DNA from: Pempheris klunzingeri | Lineage: Eukaryota > Chordata > Actinopteri > Acropomatiformes > Pempheridae | DNA length: 64,000 nucleotides | NCBI RefSeq assembly: GCF_042242105.1 | Contig: NC_092030.1 | Coordinates: 5,867,501 to 5,931,500, forward strand | Direction: 5' to 3' | Made by a program: the position numbers and the translations under genes | In this document: positions 61,740 to 64,000 of the stretch, one piece after another | How positions within the stretch are numbered: the first letter of the stretch is position 1 | Layout of the letters: every line of letters begins with the position of its first letter | The notes under the pieces: model-generated | What the model was told of the DNA's origin: nothing | The model's input: only the letters and a program-made list of their open reading frames with translations | Database searches by the model: none

Positions 61740-64000
61740 CCAATTCTCTTCCCTTATCATTTTTAGCTCTGCAGCTAACAATCACTTATATTATCAATGA
61801 AGTCCCTAAAATGTCAGGAACTGACATTCAACAATGATTATTTTTATCATTGCACATTAGGTGCAAGTGAGTAGAATGGTTGTAATCCAGCACTTCTGTC
61901 ACTGCTATTTTAAGAGTTTCAAATGAAAAAATGTAAGCCCATATTGTACCCAGAAAAAAAAGAACAATGTGTTTATCAAAGACAGAAGAAGAAAGAAGAA
62001 AACCTACAAAGAAACATGCAAAAAGATAATGATACATTTGCGTTAATGTAAGAATCAAAACAAGCAAGAGAGTTTTAAAAGGGCTGAGAACAAATCAAGG
62101 AAAGGCAAGAGCCTTGATTAAAAGGCCTGAGAGACAAAGTAAGGTCCAGTGATGAATGATGATAATGCAAAATGAAAAAATGATTCATCTTTTTTTTTTA
62201 TATCTTTGTTGAATCAAATGACACAGCAATTCACACGGTGTAAGCTGTGCCAGTACTCTAAACTCTGCAGCTCCACTGAGCATTTAGTCTCTGTAATATC
62301 TTGTTTTGGTTCTGTGGCCATTAAACTTAAGCTCTGACAGGCCGAGTGTATATGAGCTGCCCAGCAGGAAGCAGCAGAGGGCTAAAGCCACTGGCTAGTG
62401 AACACGGCTGAGCGGCTAACAGAATAGCTTTGTCTAAGCCAGTAAGAGATTTTTATCTTGATGGAAATCTCTGGATTTATTCAATAGGTGGATACAAACA
62501 AGAGCCCAGTTCAACAATTGTGTTGTGTCTGCTGAATGTAATAACATTTTTAGCAAACATGTCAGGGATTTGTCTCTGTAAGATTGAGTCTAATGCCCTG
62601 GTGGTACAAAAGTGTTATTAAAAAACTAGGAAAAATAAATGTAATGCACCATAAATTGCAAAGATGAAGATGCAGTTAAAAGAACAGGTTTTATTGCAGT
62701 CAGAGTTAATTGGATGTCCTTTGCAATGTTTTTAGCATCGGCGTTACATCTGACAAACTGCATCTTGTTGTGGTTGTTGTTGATTGAAAATGGACAGACA
62801 TGTATATCTTTAGTCTTATTTAAAAGCGTGGAAAGATGAGTGATAAATGCTCTTTCTGATACCATACCAATGATTTACTAATGGTTGTCCTGGGTAACCA
62901 GAGGAGCGTAGCACTGACACAGTCACTGTCACAGTCAGTGTAATCCTTAATTAAATTACAAGTGTCATCAATAATTAGATCATGGCTGTCTTTGTTAATT
63001 AATGTACATACCTTGTAGACGCAGAGGAGGGTCACAGCATATTGTCAGGTGAGACATTTGTTCTGGTCCATTGACCTTCTGCCCTGATCACAGCCGACAC
63101 TGTCAGAGTGATTAATGTGACTCTGAGTGCTGATTGGTCCTCTTCTGGAAAGACAGCGTGATTTATAGTTGAAGTTTGATTTAGAAGGATTCATTTTCCT
63201 TGAAACAGGGCTCTCTGAGCATTTTCCAGCAGCATGCAAATGAATCAGGTGCTTCTCAGCTCCAGACAGCAAACAAAGTCATTTTTCCTGCATTATTAAT
63301 TTAGATTTTGGATTTAATATCTAGAACTTTCCTATTTTTGTAGTGTGCTTTGACTTAAGCTTGAACCCCCAATCACTCCATCTATTATCTACAGTATACT
63401 CTACAGGAGGGGTAGGCGCTAAGGTGGCTGGAGCCTATCCCAGCTGACATTGGGCGAAAGGTGAGGTACACCCTGGATTGGTTCCCAGTCAATCACAGGG
63501 CTGACACATAAAAACAGAAAACCGTTCACGCCTACCGGCAATTTAGAGACACAGAGTAACCTGCATGTCTTAGGGAGAAAATGAAAACTCCACACAGAAC
63601 GGTCCCAGACAGTCAGAGGGTTCAAACCAGGAACCACTGTGCCACTAGTCTTGTTAATTTTCCTATATACATATTGAATCGTGTTATCTAAAAACAAAGA
63701 AACTTGTACATTGAGTGACGTGAGCCCAGTATGACAGAGTGCACTATGATTAGTGCTCTTCGGAGCTTGGTCCTTACTAAAAGTCAGAATATTTTAGCCT
63801 GTCTGTGATCTTTTTCAGATCTATTTCCTGGAAGTCCAGACTTTTGAAGCTAACTAAATAACCCTTTAAAAATAGAGCTTGGCAGTTCATATGATAAACT
63901 ATGATCAACTATTTATGACAGAATCTCCCTTTTGTATGATTTCACTCAACATAACTTCTTCTTTCAGGTCTGTAATTCTTATTTGTGGCATTTACCCCTC
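61740..64000. other. Downstream region after grin1, no gene seen
   Basis: AT-rich DNA without a recognised exon on either strand. A fish repeat occupies 63385-63650. Whatever gene follows lies outside the window. Confidence 0.45.
63385..63650 (+). repeat. Teleost interspersed repeat (retroelement-like)
   Basis: CCCAGCTGACATTGGGCGAA, GGTGAGGTACACCCTGGA, CAATCACAGGGCTGACACAT and GGCAATTTAGAGACACAGAG follow, in order, a repeat found throughout fish genomes. Degenerate and non-coding; class uncertain. Confidence 0.65.

Overview
The window is nuclear DNA from a vertebrate, almost certainly a percomorph-type teleost fish. The evidence is compact GT-AG genes with vertebrate exon phases, fish-type interspersed repeats, AATAAA poly(A) signals and fish-style versions of known vertebrate proteins. 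All recognised genes are on the + strand. There is no prokaryotic, viral, CRISPR, rRNA or tRNA content that I can see. All coding coordinates come from reading splice sites and phases by eye, and each gene closes into one uninterrupted reading frame.

Layout. (1) 1310-5506 and 7287-11422 hold two tandem copies of a bile-salt-activated carboxyl ester lipase (cel). Each has 11 exons with identical phases, and exons 1-10 are the same length in both. Both keep the catalytic Ser/Asp/His and both lack the mucin-like tail of mammalian CEL. (2) 12134-20781 holds a seven-exon Rieske-type cholesterol 7-desaturase of the Neverland/DAF-36 family, a gene that mammals lack. (3) 22650-23492 holds a one-exon RING-finger E3 ligase with a C-terminal membrane anchor (RNF182/183/186/223 type). 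(4) About 5.7 kb of gene-free DNA leads into a CpG- and repeat-rich promoter with a near-consensus RE1/NRSE site. (5) 29312-59704 holds grin1, the obligatory GluN1 subunit of NMDA receptors, complete from signal peptide to PDZ ligand, with a 3' UTR to about 61735. (6) 61736-64000 shows no gene.

The most interesting part is the splicing architecture of grin1. Besides the conserved N1 cassette (38422-38484, with a TGCATG 7 nt downstream) and the C1 cassette (56192-56302), the 5.5-kb intron between C0 and C1 holds two small phase-0 candidate cassettes: 17 codons at 50950-51000 and 9 codons at 55401-55427. Both have good splice sites and no stop. They would lengthen the cytoplasmic tail next to the calmodulin-binding C0 and the phosphorylated C1. 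No mammalian-type C2 is visible; the only terminal exon seen encodes C2'. Depending on cassette choice the protein would be 880 to 964 residues.

The genes are not a pathway. Cel (gut lipid and sterol-ester hydrolysis) and the sterol desaturase both act on sterols, but their adjacency is probably incidental. CEL, GRIN1 and small RING genes all lie on human 9q34, so the segment looks like retained ancestral linkage. Mobile DNA is mostly old: a Tc1/mariner remnant in grin1 intron 2, several MITE-like inverted-repeat elements, fragments of high-copy fish repeats, and a clean 10-bp minisatellite starting 5 nt after a grin1 exon.
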